Source: an uncultured Spartobacteria bacterium
GTDB taxonomy: Bacteria; Verrucomicrobiota; Verrucomicrobiia; Chthoniobacterales; Chthoniobacteraceae
Assembly: GCA_903919125.1 (NCBI GenBank)
Contig: CAIXGS010000044.1
Location: forward strand, 1 to 51,269
DNA length: 51,269 bases
Direction of reading: 5' to 3'
The notes under the pieces were generated by a model. That model was not told where the DNA came from, made no database searches, and worked only from the letters and a program-made list of their open reading frames with translations. A program made the position numbers and the translations under genes. Positions 8,175-16,888 of the stretch are shown here, piece by piece. Every line of letters begins with the position of its first letter. Position 1 is the stretch's first letter.

Positions 8175-9335
8175 ATGCCAAACGCCGCTGCTTCTCGCCT
8201 CGTCCTTGAGCCCTTTTCGGAGGAAGCTGTCATCAACGCCGCTCGGGGTTGCCTTCAGGAAATTGGCCAAAACCCCAGCTTGGTCTTCGCGTTTGTCACC
8301 TCTGATTATCGACCGCATCTAGCGGACTTTTTGGAATTACTTCAGCTTCACGCCCATGCAAACCTCATAGTCGGAGGCAGTGCCACAAGCCTCGTGGGCA
8401 CCGGAAAGGAGGCCGAGGGCACGTCCGGTTTCTCTATCCAACTGCTCTCCCTTCCGGAAACCAAGTTGTGCGCCCGCGCTTTCACGGAGGACGAGTCCGA
8501 CAACTTCACGGCTCTGGAATGGAAAAACGCGTTTCCCACCGGCAGGGATTCCGATGTTTGGATCGTTTTGGGCAACCCGATGAAAATCGCCACCGAACCT
8601 TGGTTGAGGACGTGGTCCGAAGCGTTTCCTAAAGTGCCAATGCTCGGAGGACTACTCAGCGGCGGGCAGCGCGGGGACGACGTGTTCGTCTTCCATAACC
8701 GCAAGGAAGTGGATGCCGGAGTTCTTATTGGGCTCCAAGGCGGAGTAAAATTGCACGCAGTGGTTAGTCAGGGGTGCCGCCCGATTGGCGAACCCCACGC
8801 CATCACGGGGGCGCAGGAAAACGTGGTGAGTTCTATAGGTTCGCTGCCGGCTTACGAGCGACTTAATGAATCCTTCGAATCTTTGACCTCGGAAGACAAG
8901 GCGCACGCAGCGGGAAACATCTTCGCCGGCCTCGCTGTCAACGAGTACGTCGACGACTTTAAGACGGGCGACTTTCTGATTCGCAACCTTCTGGGAGCCG
9001 ACCCGGATTCCGGAGCCGTGGAGCTCGCGGCTTATCCGAGAGTCGGGCAGACGTTGCAATTTCAACTGAGGGACAAGCATTCGGCGGACGAGGAGCTCGA
9101 TCATCTCCTCGCGCAAAAGGCCAGAGAGCGCGTGCGCCCCTTCGCGGCTCTAGTCTTTGTCTGTGGCGGCCGGGGCGTGGGACTTTTCGGCAACCCGGAC
9201 CACGATGCGCTCGCCCTCCAACGCCATTTCGGCCAAATCCCGACCACTGGTTTATTCTGCAATGGCGAGATTGGACCGGTTTGCGGGGCAAACTTTGTCC
9301 ACGGCTATACGGCCGTTATCGGATTATTGGCGTAA
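8175..9335 (+). CDS. FIST-domain sensory/ligand-binding protein
   Basis: 386 aa, the common length for stand-alone FIST proteins, which pair a FIST_N and a FIST_C domain and are thought to bind small ligands such as amino acids. The N-terminal half has the SLVFAFVTSDYRPHL and ANLIVGGSATSLVGTG elements and then GVLIGLQGGVKLHAVVSQGCRPIG. The C-terminal half ends with the diagnostic FCNGEIGPVCGANFVHGYTA. No kinase, PAS or other output domain is attached, so the partner is unknown. It begins 18 bp after gatA and could be read through from that operon. It is convergent with the Nudix-epimerase gene. Confidence 0.85.
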   Translation: MPNAAASRLVLEPFSEEAVINAARGCLQEIGQNPSLVFAFVTSDYRPHLADFLELLQLHAHANLIVGGSATSLVGTGKEAEGTSGFSIQLLSLPETKLCARAFTEDESDNFTALEWKNAFPTGRDSDVWIVLGNPMKIATEPWLRTWSEAFPKVPMLGGLLSGGQRGDDVFVFHNRKEVDAGVLIGLQGGVKLHAVVSQGCRPIGEPHAITGAQENVVSSIGSLPAYERLNESFESLTSEDKAHAAGNIFAGLAVNEYVDDFKTGDFLIRNLLGADPDSGAVELAAYPRVGQTLQFQLRDKHSADEELDHLLAQKARERVRPFAALVFVCGGRGVGLFGNPDHDALALQRHFGQIPTTGLFCNGEIGPVCGANFVHGYTAVIGLLA

Positions 9336-9365
9336 GCAATTCCAGTCTTGTTCCGCTCGCCCCGC

Positions 9366-10718
9366 CTACTCGCTACGGGCGCCGGCGACCAAATCAGGAT
9401 CAAGTTCTACCGCATCCAAAAACGAAGGGAACGCTGGGGTCCAGCCCAGTGCCCGTAACTTGGAATTGCTCACCTGTTTGTGAGTCCAACCTCGTTTGCG
9501 ATCCAGATTGATTGGCCCTTCCGGAGGCAGCGGTTGGTTGAAGCGCCGCGCCAAGTCCTCGTACAAGGCACGCTGCTCTAGAGGCACACTATCCCCCAAG
9601 TTAAACAAACCGGGCGCACGGCTTTCCGCAAGATGGAGCAGTCCGCGGGCGGCGTCGTCCCGGTGAATCTGGTTAATCCAGCGCCGACCGTCCCCCTCAA
9701 TAATGGCCTCCCGGCTAAAGAATTTGCGCAATAAAACGGAGCGTCCCGGCCCATAAATACCCGCTAGACGGGCCACTGACCCGCCAAGAGAAAGCACCCA
9801 GCGTTCGGTTTCCAAAAGGATTTGCCCCGTCTCGCGCGGGGGCTCTGCGGGGCTTTCCTCTGTCACCCATTCCCCATCCACTTGGGCGTAAACCGAGGTG
9901 CTGCTGGTGAAAATAAAGTTTCGCGGCGCAAGAATTCCGCCCAACACCTGAGCACCGCGCAAATACACTTGGCGATACGCATCCGCGCCACCCTTGCCCG
10001 AGCTCGCGCAGTGGAGCACCAAGTCCAACCCGTGCATCCCACCCAGAGCGGATTCCACCGACGCTTCCTGTGAAATATCACACGCTACCACGGGAAACGC
10101 TTCCCCCGCCAACGCCGCCGCTGACTCCGCTGAATGCGTGCAACCCACTACCCGCCAACCCGCCCGGTGCAGCAGACGCGCCGTCGCCAAACCCACAAAA
10201 CCACACCCAGCCACCAAAGCGAAACGCCCCCGCTCCGCCTGAAACGGGCCGTGTATGCGCACGTCCTTCTCTACCATCCTCTCGCCATCAAAAAGAAAGG
10301 AGCCCGTAAAAGTGCCGCCCTCCAAAATCGTCGGCAGCCATTCCCGGTCATCAGCCCACATTTCCGTGTAGGGCACCTCGTCCACGGGCACCCAAATAGG
10401 GTCCGCTTCAGGAGTCGAAACGGGCTCACCCACCAAATCGTGCGCCACAAAAACGAGGCAACTTAATGCGTAACCATCCGTAAATTGAAACCGCAGTAAC
10501 CCACGCTCTTCCAGATGCAAAGGGGTGACGCCCACCTCCTCCTGGGTCTCTCTGATCGCAGCCTCCAGCCCAGTCTCACCCGCTTCCAACTTGCCCCCCG
10601 GTGCATTGATTTTTCCAGCCCCCAAGCCGCGCTTCTTATGAATGAGAAGCACACGCCCCGCCTTAATAATGAAACAAAGGTTCGCGCGTTCCGAGGGAAT
10701 CCAAGTGGTCCAATCCAT
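9366..10718 (-). CDS. Fusion of Nudix hydrolase and NAD(P)-binding epimerase/dehydratase-like domain
   Basis: 450 aa from the ATG at 10718; an upstream in-frame start would add four residues. The N-terminal ~150 residues are a MutT-like Nudix domain. The full Nudix box is present: G42, E48, R56-E57, E60-E61 and G63, in the order G-x5-E-x7-RE-x2-EE-x-G. From about residue 168 a Rossmann domain begins with ALVAGCGFVGLATARLL, followed by FTSSTSVYAQ and LAGIYGPGRS, as in extended SDR/YeeZ-like sugar epimerases. The tail HKQVSNSKLRALGW is typical of such proteins. The Nudix part resembles 8-oxo-dGTP or nucleotide-sugar hydrolases. The substrate of either half is unknown, but the fusion suggests a shared nucleotide-linked substrate or product. 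Confidence 0.85.
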   Translation of the reverse strand: MDWTTWIPSERANLCFIIKAGRVLLIHKKRGLGAGKINAPGGKLEAGETGLEAAIRETQEEVGVTPLHLEERGLLRFQFTDGYALSCLVFVAHDLVGEPVSTPEADPIWVPVDEVPYTEMWADDREWLPTILEGGTFTGSFLFDGERMVEKDVRIHGPFQAERGRFALVAGCGFVGLATARLLHRAGWRVVGCTHSAESAAALAGEAFPVVACDISQEASVESALGGMHGLDLVLHCASSGKGGADAYRQVYLRGAQVLGGILAPRNFIFTSSTSVYAQVDGEWVTEESPAEPPRETGQILLETERWVLSLGGSVARLAGIYGPGRSVLLRKFFSREAIIEGDGRRWINQIHRDDAARGLLHLAESRAPGLFNLGDSVPLEQRALYEDLARRFNQPLPPEGPINLDRKRGWTHKQVSNSKLRALGWTPAFPSFLDAVELDPDLVAGARSE

Positions 10719-10888
10719 AGCAAAGAGCAAACCGAGGTTGGGGCAGCGAGGAAAGCACTTTGCACGTTGAATTTTTTCACCGTGTTCCGCGGCTAGAGCT
10801 ATGCCGGATTCGAAGCGGCAGACCCTTACAATTGATTGGTTACAAATTTAGCCGCTTGCGTCCAAGCGATCTCTTGCAAGCATGGGCA

Positions 10889-12952
10889 ATGCGTATTTCT
10901 ACAGTCCCCCTGCTCTGCGTTGCCTTCCCACTGTGCTCTTTTGCCGTCCAAAAGGCAGATGTGGTCATTTACGGAGGCAGTTCGGGTGGAATTACTGCGG
11001 CCATTCAAACCGCCAGAATGGGCAAAAACGCTATACTCATCGAGCCCTCGCACTTCCTAGGGGGCCTCACCACCGGCGGACTTGGCGCCACCGACATCGG
11101 CAACAAAAAAGCCATTGGAGGACTCTCCCTCGATTTTTACACAGCCATCCGAGAGTATTACAAAAAACCGGAGAACTGGAAGCAGGAGACCCCAGAACTC
11201 TACTTCACAACGCGCACCCGTAGTTCCGGAGCAGAAGCCGCCCAATGGACTTTCGAACCCAAGGCGGCGACCGCAGTCTACGCCGCGATGCTCGAGAGTG
11301 TGAAGGACCGAGTCACGGTGGTGTACGGCGAGCGGTTGGATCTGAAAAACGGCGTCAAAAAAACGGGCGCGCAAATCACCGAGATCGTGATGGAAAGCGG
11401 CAAATCCTTCTCCGCGGAAATGTACATCGACGCCAGCTACGAAGGCGATTTGATGGCCAAGGCAGGCGTCGCCTACCACGTCGGCCGGGAGGCTAACAGC
11501 GTCTACAACGAGAGCATTAACGGCGTGCAGGCTGAGGGCGCAAAACACCACCAGTTTACCCAACAGGTAGACCCCTACGTGCGCAAAGGGGACCCTTCCA
11601 GCGGCCTCTTGCCGGGAATTAATCCACACGGTCCGGGCTTGGAATTCTCCGGCGACCAAAAAATCCAGGCCTACAACTTCCGCATGTGTACGACCGACGT
11701 CCCAGAAAACCGCCGAGACTGGGAGAAACCCGCTCACTACGACCCGCAGTGGTTCGAATTGGCGTTGCGCAATGCAGAAGCCGGAGACACACGCGTCTCC
11801 TGGAACCCCGTGGCAATGCCCAACCGGAAGACGGATACCAACAACAATTTCGCGGTCAGTTCGGATTTTATCGGCATGAACTGGGACTATCCGGAAGCCG
11901 ATTATGCCACGAGGGAGCGCATCTGGAAGGCCCACGAAGACTGGCAGAAGGGGCTTTTTTGGACACTCGCAAACTCTCCGCGTGTACCGGAAAAGCTGCG
12001 CGAAGCGTACCGTAAATTCGGCCTCGCCAAAGATGAGTTTACGGACAACGACAATTGGCCCCGGCAACTTTATGTGAGGGAAGCGCGCCGGATGATCGGC
12101 GACTACGTGATGACGGAAAAAAACTGCAAACGCACTGAGATCGTCGAGGACAGCGTCGGCATGGGAGCCTACAACATGGACTCACACCATGTGCAGCGGT
12201 ACGTCAGTAAGGAGGGGTTTGTGCGAAACGAGGGCGATATCCAGATCGCAACGAAGCCTTATCCGATCAGCTTTAGGAGCATTCACCCAAAGGCTGCCGA
12301 ATGCACCAACCTACTAGTGCCGGTGTGTCTGAGCGCGAGTCACATCGCGTATGGAAGCATCCGTATGGAGCCAGTTTTCATGGTGATGGGGCAGAGCGCG
12401 GCGACTGCTGCAGTGCAGGCCATCGAACAAAAAACGACCATTCAAGCCGCCAATTTGGAGAAACTTAAAGCACGGTTGCTTGCGGACAAACAGGTGCTGG
12501 ATTTAATCCCAGATCCAAAAGAAGCCCGCGGAAACATGACGCTATTAGGCATCGTGGTTGACGACACAAAGGCCCAACTCGAAGGATTCGGTGCAGACGG
12601 CGCCGCCGGTGCAGGTTACTTCGGAACCGGCTACCGCCACGACGGCAACACCGATAAGGGTCGCCAGAAGGCGCGGTATACCCCCGAACTCGCCTCTGCG
12701 GGCCGCTACAGAGTGGCCATCACGTACACCGCGATGGGGAACCGCGCGAATAAGGTTCCCATTGTCGTCCATCACGCTGAGGGCGAAACCACCGTTTACG
12801 TCAACCAACAGGAGCCGCCCTCGGGCCCCGACGGGGTACAGGTGCTTGGAAACTTCCGGTTTGAAGCAGGCAAATCGGGTTGGCTGGAAATCCGCAACGA
12901 GGGAACCAAAGGGCACGTCATTGCGGACGCCGCCCAGTGGCTGGCGCAGTGA
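10889..12952 (+). CDS. Secreted FAD-dependent oxidoreductase with golvesin-like C-terminal domain
   Basis: 687 aa from the ATG at 10889. An upstream in-frame start at 10760 would add 43 residues before a good signal peptide (MRISTVPLLCVAFPLCSFAV), so the later start is preferred. Immediately after comes a FAD-binding motif, ADVVIYGGSSGGITAA, and GGLTTGGLGATDIG, as in the FAD_oxidored group of polysaccharide- and sulfatase-associated enzymes. The end of the catalytic part has VPVCLSASHIAYGSIRMEP. The last ~135 residues (GAGYFGTGYRHD, GRYRVAITYTAM, NFRFEAGKSGWLEI) resemble the golvesin/xanthan-lyase C-terminal beta domain, often a carbohydrate-binding module. The likely location is periplasmic or extracellular; the substrate is unknown. 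Confidence 0.8.
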   Translation: MRISTVPLLCVAFPLCSFAVQKADVVIYGGSSGGITAAIQTARMGKNAILIEPSHFLGGLTTGGLGATDIGNKKAIGGLSLDFYTAIREYYKKPENWKQETPELYFTTRTRSSGAEAAQWTFEPKAATAVYAAMLESVKDRVTVVYGERLDLKNGVKKTGAQITEIVMESGKSFSAEMYIDASYEGDLMAKAGVAYHVGREANSVYNESINGVQAEGAKHHQFTQQVDPYVRKGDPSSGLLPGINPHGPGLEFSGDQKIQAYNFRMCTTDVPENRRDWEKPAHYDPQWFELALRNAEAGDTRVSWNPVAMPNRKTDTNNNFAVSSDFIGMNWDYPEADYATRERIWKAHEDWQKGLFWTLANSPRVPEKLREAYRKFGLAKDEFTDNDNWPRQLYVREARRMIGDYVMTEKNCKRTEIVEDSVGMGAYNMDSHHVQRYVSKEGFVRNEGDIQIATKPYPISFRSIHPKAAECTNLLVPVCLSASHIAYGSIRMEPVFMVMGQSAATAAVQAIEQKTTIQAANLEKLKARLLADKQVLDLIPDPKEARGNMTLLGIVVDDTKAQLEGFGADGAAGAGYFGTGYRHDGNTDKGRQKARYTPELASAGRYRVAITYTAMGNRANKVPIVVHHAEGETTVYVNQQEPPSGPDGVQVLGNFRFEAGKSGWLEIRNEGTKGHVIADAAQWLAQ

Positions 12953-13016
12953 TGGGAAAAGTGGGCTAAATTTGGCTTTTGGGAGAGGGCGCTGACTTGT
13001 TAATGGGCTTAAAACT

Positions 13017-13046
13017 AAAAAAAATTCTCCACTTGGTTGCGGAGAA
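13017..13046 (-). terminator. Intrinsic terminator-like hairpin reading on the minus strand
   Basis: Arms TTCTCC and GGAGAA flank a 10-nt loop, and the plus strand has eight A before the hairpin, so a minus-strand transcript would see stem-loop then U8. No minus-strand gene ends here, which leaves its role open (antisense RNA or a block on read-through). Confidence 0.5.
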
Positions 13047-13122
13047 GCGATTAAGCGAAAGCACTCTCAAGGATAAATACCCGTTTACCTGATCTTGCAC
13101 CCGACCAACTGCCCTCTTTACA

Positions 13123-14181
13123 ATGCACGACATGTTCCGATTAGCCGAGGCACCCCGCCCAAGCTGCACCGCCGTCGAATTCCCCGAGACTTATCGGCGA
13201 GCGTACCGCTGGATGCTACTTGCTCGCGTTGCAGAAGAAAAAATCGCCAGTCTCTACCGTGGTGGAAAAATCACCGGAGGCGTTTTTCTCGGTAAAGGTC
13301 AGGAGGCCATCAGCGTTGCCACCGGAATGGCCCTGCGCGACGGCGACATTTTCGCTCCGCTTATTCGCGATCAGGCAGGGCGCCTTGCCTTTGGAGAGAG
13401 CCTTTTGGACTTCACCCTCACCTACCTCGGCGCGCGCTCTGGACCCATGCGCGGGCGGGATGGCAATGTTCACCGTGGGCGCCCCAAGGAAGGGCTGCTT
13501 CCGATGATTTCACACTTGGGTGCGATGGTGTCTGTAGTCAACGGCATCCTCATGGCGCATCGCTTTCAGAAAAAGGAGAATACGGTCGGAGCCGCGTGCC
13601 TGGGAGAAGGGGCAACATCCACGGGAGCCTTCCACGAGTCGCTGAATCAGGCGGCTGTGGAAAAACTCCCGTTGATTCTGGTAGTCACCAACAATCAATA
13701 CGCCTACTCGACGCCGAACCATCGGCAATTCGCGTGCAATGATTTAATCGACAAAGCGATCGGCTACGGCGTGAAAGGCCATTCCGTCGATGGCACCGAC
13801 CTGAGCGCCTGTTTAGAAACCATTGGCGGAGCCGTCGCAGCGGCGCGCGATGGAGAAGGGCCCCAACTCGTCATTGCCTCCAATTTGCGACTCGCCGGCC
13901 ACGGAGAACACGACGATGCCCATTATATTTCCCAGCATTTTAAAGAACTACAACTGGGACGCGACTGCATGGAAGTCGCCCAAAATCATATGCTCGCCCA
14001 AAAATGGGCCGACTCTTCGATGTTCGACCTCTGGCATAGAGACTCCCAATCCCTTGTAGAGGAAGCCGTCGCCCACAGCCTGCGAGAGCCCGCTCCAGAC
14101 CCAGCCAAAGAAGATTGGTGCGCCTTGGCCAGTCGCCATCTGCTCGAAGGCAACCCGCCCCAACCCACGCACAATCACTAG
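13123..14181 (+). CDS. pdhA: 2-oxoacid (pyruvate-type) dehydrogenase E1 component alpha subunit
   Basis: 352 aa thiamine-diphosphate enzyme subunit that decarboxylates a 2-oxoacid with E1 beta and hands the acyl group to E2. The family landmarks are ARVAEEKIASLYRGGKITGG, MRGRDGNVHRG, and the ThDP/Mg site G161-E162-G163 through N190-N191 (VVTNNQYAYS). The usual motif is GDG, so the metal-side Asp is Glu here. The start may be 13123 or the ATG nine bases later. Upstream lie 170 bp with an oppositely oriented terminator. E1 beta and E2 follow on the same strand. Pyruvate, branched-chain oxoacids or acetoin are all possible substrates, and no E3 is nearby to help decide. Confidence 0.88.
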   Translation: MHDMFRLAEAPRPSCTAVEFPETYRRAYRWMLLARVAEEKIASLYRGGKITGGVFLGKGQEAISVATGMALRDGDIFAPLIRDQAGRLAFGESLLDFTLTYLGARSGPMRGRDGNVHRGRPKEGLLPMISHLGAMVSVVNGILMAHRFQKKENTVGAACLGEGATSTGAFHESLNQAAVEKLPLILVVTNNQYAYSTPNHRQFACNDLIDKAIGYGVKGHSVDGTDLSACLETIGGAVAAARDGEGPQLVIASNLRLAGHGEHDDAHYISQHFKELQLGRDCMEVAQNHMLAQKWADSSMFDLWHRDSQSLVEEAVAHSLREPAPDPAKEDWCALASRHLLEGNPPQPTHNH

Positions 14182-14264
14182 GCCGTTGATTTCACGAGTT
14201 CTTCCCACAGGCCGCCCCATAGGCCAATAAGGCCAACATTGAAACCGGCCCACCTTCCACCCTC

Positions 14265-15227
14265 TTGATTACCTATCTCGAAGCCATCCGCGAAGCGCAA
14301 CGCCAAGCTCTCGAAAACGACCCGCGCGTCTACATCTATGGTCAGGATGTGGGTGCTTTTGGCGGCGCTTTCAAGGCTACTAAATCCCTTGCCCAGAGCT
14401 TTCCCGGCCGCGTCCTAGACTCGCCCATCAGCGAAGACGCCATGGTCGGTTCAGCCATCGGTGCCGCGCTTCAAGGGATGCGCCCCATCGTGGAGATGCA
14501 GTTCGCCGACTTCTCCACGGTCGGCTTCAACCAAATAGTCAACCAAGCGGCCACCATGTTTTGGCGTACGGGCCTCCCCTGCCCCATCACGGTGCGCCTC
14601 CCAAGTGGCGGCACGCCTGGCAGCGGTCCGTTTCATTCCCAAAATTTAGAGGCCCTCTACGCCCACTATCCCGGACTGATCCTAATGACTCCCGCCACCG
14701 TCGAGGACGCGTATGCCATGCTTTTGGAGGCGGTCGCCATCGATGATCCAGTCATCTTTTGCGAACATAAGTACCTCTATTACCACCTCAAAGCAGACAC
14801 GCTTCCCAAGGAAGCCCTTCCCGCAGGGAAAGCGCGCGTCGCCCGGGCTGGTCGGGATGCCACGGTAGTTACCTACAGCGCAATGGTGCATGAGTCGCTA
14901 GCCGCAGCTGACGAACTTGCCACCGAGGGCTGGGAAATTGAAGTCATAGACCTGCGCACCATTAAACCACTGGATACCGACACCGTTCTCGCCTCCGTCG
15001 CCCGCACGGGCCGTATCCTTGCAGTCGGCGAAGCTTGGCCTTGGGGCGGGGTTACCGCAGAAATTCTGGCCCGCGTCGCAGCAGAGGGGTTCAACTTGCT
15101 CGACGCTCCTCCTATGCGACTCAACAGCAAGGACACGCCCGTTCCCTACCATCCCAACCTCTGGGGAACTCATCGCCCCACGGCCCGTAGCATTGCCGAT
15201 TCGCTCAGAGTTCTGCTGCGCAGTTAG
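14265..15227 (+). CDS. pdhB: 2-oxoacid (pyruvate-type) dehydrogenase E1 component beta subunit
   Basis: 320 aa. The transketolase pyrimidine-binding domain opens with TYLEAIREAQRQALENDPRV, YGQDVGAFGG and DSPISEDAMVGSAIGAALQG; the glutamate in ISEDA corresponds to the cofactor-activating Glu. FWRTGLPCPITVRLPSGG and HSQNLEALYAHYPGL follow. The C-terminal transketolase domain contains EVIDLRTIKPLDTDTV. The start is TTG at 14265: no ATG gives a normal N-terminus, and this codon places the family-conserved YLEAI at residues 4-8. It sits 83 bp after E1 alpha and 33 bp before E2, so the three genes probably form one transcript. Confidence 0.9.
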   Translation: MITYLEAIREAQRQALENDPRVYIYGQDVGAFGGAFKATKSLAQSFPGRVLDSPISEDAMVGSAIGAALQGMRPIVEMQFADFSTVGFNQIVNQAATMFWRTGLPCPITVRLPSGGTPGSGPFHSQNLEALYAHYPGLILMTPATVEDAYAMLLEAVAIDDPVIFCEHKYLYYHLKADTLPKEALPAGKARVARAGRDATVVTYSAMVHESLAAADELATEGWEIEVIDLRTIKPLDTDTVLASVARTGRILAVGEAWPWGGVTAEILARVAAEGFNLLDAPPMRLNSKDTPVPYHPNLWGTHRPTARSIADSLRVLLRS

Positions 15228-15260
15228 TTCGCTCACCCGATCGTTTTCCCATTTTTCGTT

Positions 15261-16493
15261 ATGCCACGCATCCCAATCGTCATGCCCCAGTTGGGCGAGT
15301 CCATAGCAGAGGCCACCATTATAGCGTTCAACTTTCAAGCAGGTGAGGAGGTTGCCGTGGATCAGGACATTTTAGAGGTCGAGACCCAAAAGGCGACCAT
15401 GGGCGTCACCTCCCCTTGTTCGGGCCGGGTGGTTGAGTGGTCCGCCCAGCTGCAAGAGAGTTACGCGGTCGGCGACACGCTAGGTTACGTCGAATGTTCT
15501 GAGGAAGAAGCGCACCGCCTCGGACTCGACGTCCCAGCCACACCCGAGGTGGAACACAGGGAATCTCTGCCCCACGGCTATTCTCCAGCGGATGAGGCGA
15601 CTTCCTTTGTGCGAGGCCTCACTGGCAATCAGTCCTCCGGAGTGGCTCCAACTCTACGGGGACTCCCTGTTCCAGCCCACGCCTCAGGCATGAGCTTTCT
15701 CTCCCCCAGACTCAAAGCCCGCATGGCTGAACTCGGCCTGCACGCCGCAGATCTCGCCGGCATTGCAGGCAGCGGCGCAGCTGGACGACTGACTATCGAG
15801 GACTTTGAAAAGTTCCTCTCACAGTTGGATCAGCAAAAACTCTCCCAAGCCTCCTCGATGCGGGTCGCTGTCGCCGATGCCATGCGCCGCTCTTGGACCA
15901 GGCCTCTGGCTACCGTAGGCATGCCCGTAGGCATCGACTCCATGCTGTCCCATCGCAAAACTTGCGACCCTAAACCCGGCCCCGCATTGTACGCCTTGCG
16001 CGCCCTTGCCCTTGCCCTTGGAGAAAATAGCGCCCTCGCCGGACGCCTTATCGGAGATAAAATCGTGCACCCGCGCTCTATCGACGTCGGCTTTGCTGTT
16101 GAGGCTGAAGATGGTGTCCTTGTACCGGTTTTGCGCAATGCTGACCGGACGCCTCTGTCGGAGTTACTCGTACGCTACAACGACTTGGTCGACCTCGCTA
16201 GGCGCCGTCGCCTCCCTCCCGATGCTACCGGCGGTTCGATCGCTACTGTGACAAATTTCGGAACTTTTGGACTGGAATGGGCGACACCCATCCCGCTTCC
16301 AGAGCAAACTTTGGTTCTTGGCATGGGGGCCGGACGCGTCGTGCCCCGTTGGCATGCGGAGTCCTCCACCTTCCAGCCTGCCACCGAAGCGCAATTTACT
16401 CTTTCGTTCGATCACCGAGTTCTCGATGGAGGGGGAGCGGGACGACTCGTGAGCCGAATCGCTGAATTGCTCAACAGCCCGGATATTCTCTAA
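15261..16493 (+). CDS. pdhC: 2-oxoacid dehydrogenase complex E2 (dihydrolipoamide acyltransferase)
   Basis: 410 aa with the classic three-part E2 layout. One lipoyl domain (about 1-78) carries the lipoylation lysine K44 in VETQKATMG. After a linker, a peripheral-subunit-binding domain lies at about 150-187 (SPRLKARMAELGL through AGRLTIEDF). The catalytic domain ends with SFDHRVLDGGGAGR near residue 385, where the active-site His and Asp-Gly are intact. It transfers the acyl group from lipoyl-lysine to coenzyme A. Only one lipoyl domain is present, common in bacterial acetoin/branched-chain and many pyruvate complexes. The E3 subunit must be encoded elsewhere. Confidence 0.92.
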   Translation: MPRIPIVMPQLGESIAEATIIAFNFQAGEEVAVDQDILEVETQKATMGVTSPCSGRVVEWSAQLQESYAVGDTLGYVECSEEEAHRLGLDVPATPEVEHRESLPHGYSPADEATSFVRGLTGNQSSGVAPTLRGLPVPAHASGMSFLSPRLKARMAELGLHAADLAGIAGSGAAGRLTIEDFEKFLSQLDQQKLSQASSMRVAVADAMRRSWTRPLATVGMPVGIDSMLSHRKTCDPKPGPALYALRALALALGENSALAGRLIGDKIVHPRSIDVGFAVEAEDGVLVPVLRNADRTPLSELLVRYNDLVDLARRRRLPPDATGGSIATVTNFGTFGLEWATPIPLPEQTLVLGMGAGRVVPRWHAESSTFQPATEAQFTLSFDHRVLDGGGAGRLVSRIAELLNSPDIL

Positions 16494-16803
16494 CAAACCG
16501 GCCAGCAACGCCTGCCTGCCCCAAGTTCCTCCCACAAAGGACCAAGGCCTGCGCTCAAGAGCTCCGTTTTACTTGGAAAACATACCCCAAAGGAACTCGG
16601 CTGGACCACCAATACCCAGTTGCGCAATCGTGCTGGATTTTTTGAAAACATCTTCCCGTGAGAGGCAGCGCAGCGGCCTCCGTACACCATTTTAGCCTAA
16701 AAATCCGTTGACGTATCGAAGCGGCGGACACTAGATTCCCGACCCCAGAAATCAGGGAGCACCCTCTCCGTGAAATCTCTAGTCCTGCCTGCCCAGAGCT
16801 CAA
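16494..16803. other. Intergenic region after the dehydrogenase operon, no gene supported
   Basis: About 310 bp. Minus-strand frames through this stretch have compositions unlike the neighbours and no ribosome binding site, so I do not call them. No terminator with a T-run was found directly after the E2 stop. The region leads into the structured leader of ndk. Confidence 0.4.
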
Positions 16804-16885
16804 TCGAGTTAAACAACGTTCTCCACAACACCAAGTGGTGCTGAGCGATACGTGACTCGCAGGGCTCTTCAGCGGGCCCTTTTTG
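16804..16885 (+). promoter_or_regulatory. Structured leader with terminator-like hairpin before ndk
   Basis: A long imperfect stem can be drawn from 16804 to 16859: CGAGT with ACTCG at the base, then ACGT with ACGT, CTC with GAG, and CACC/GGTG closing an AAGT loop. It is followed by arms AGGGC and GCCCT (16861-16880) and then TTTTTG, so the second hairpin has the form of an intrinsic terminator ending four to five bases before the ndk ATG. No Shine-Dalgarno lies between. This could be an attenuator, a riboswitch-like leader, or the terminator of a short upstream RNA. The structure was derived by eye, not computed. Confidence 0.4.
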
Positions 16886-16888
16886 TCT

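Noticed and set aside
11057-12067. Minus-strand ORF of 336 codons opposite the FAD oxidoreductase
   Set aside because: Low similarity to any fold, rich in Val/Phe/Gly from antisense codons, and the plus strand gene here has a signal peptide and FAD motif.
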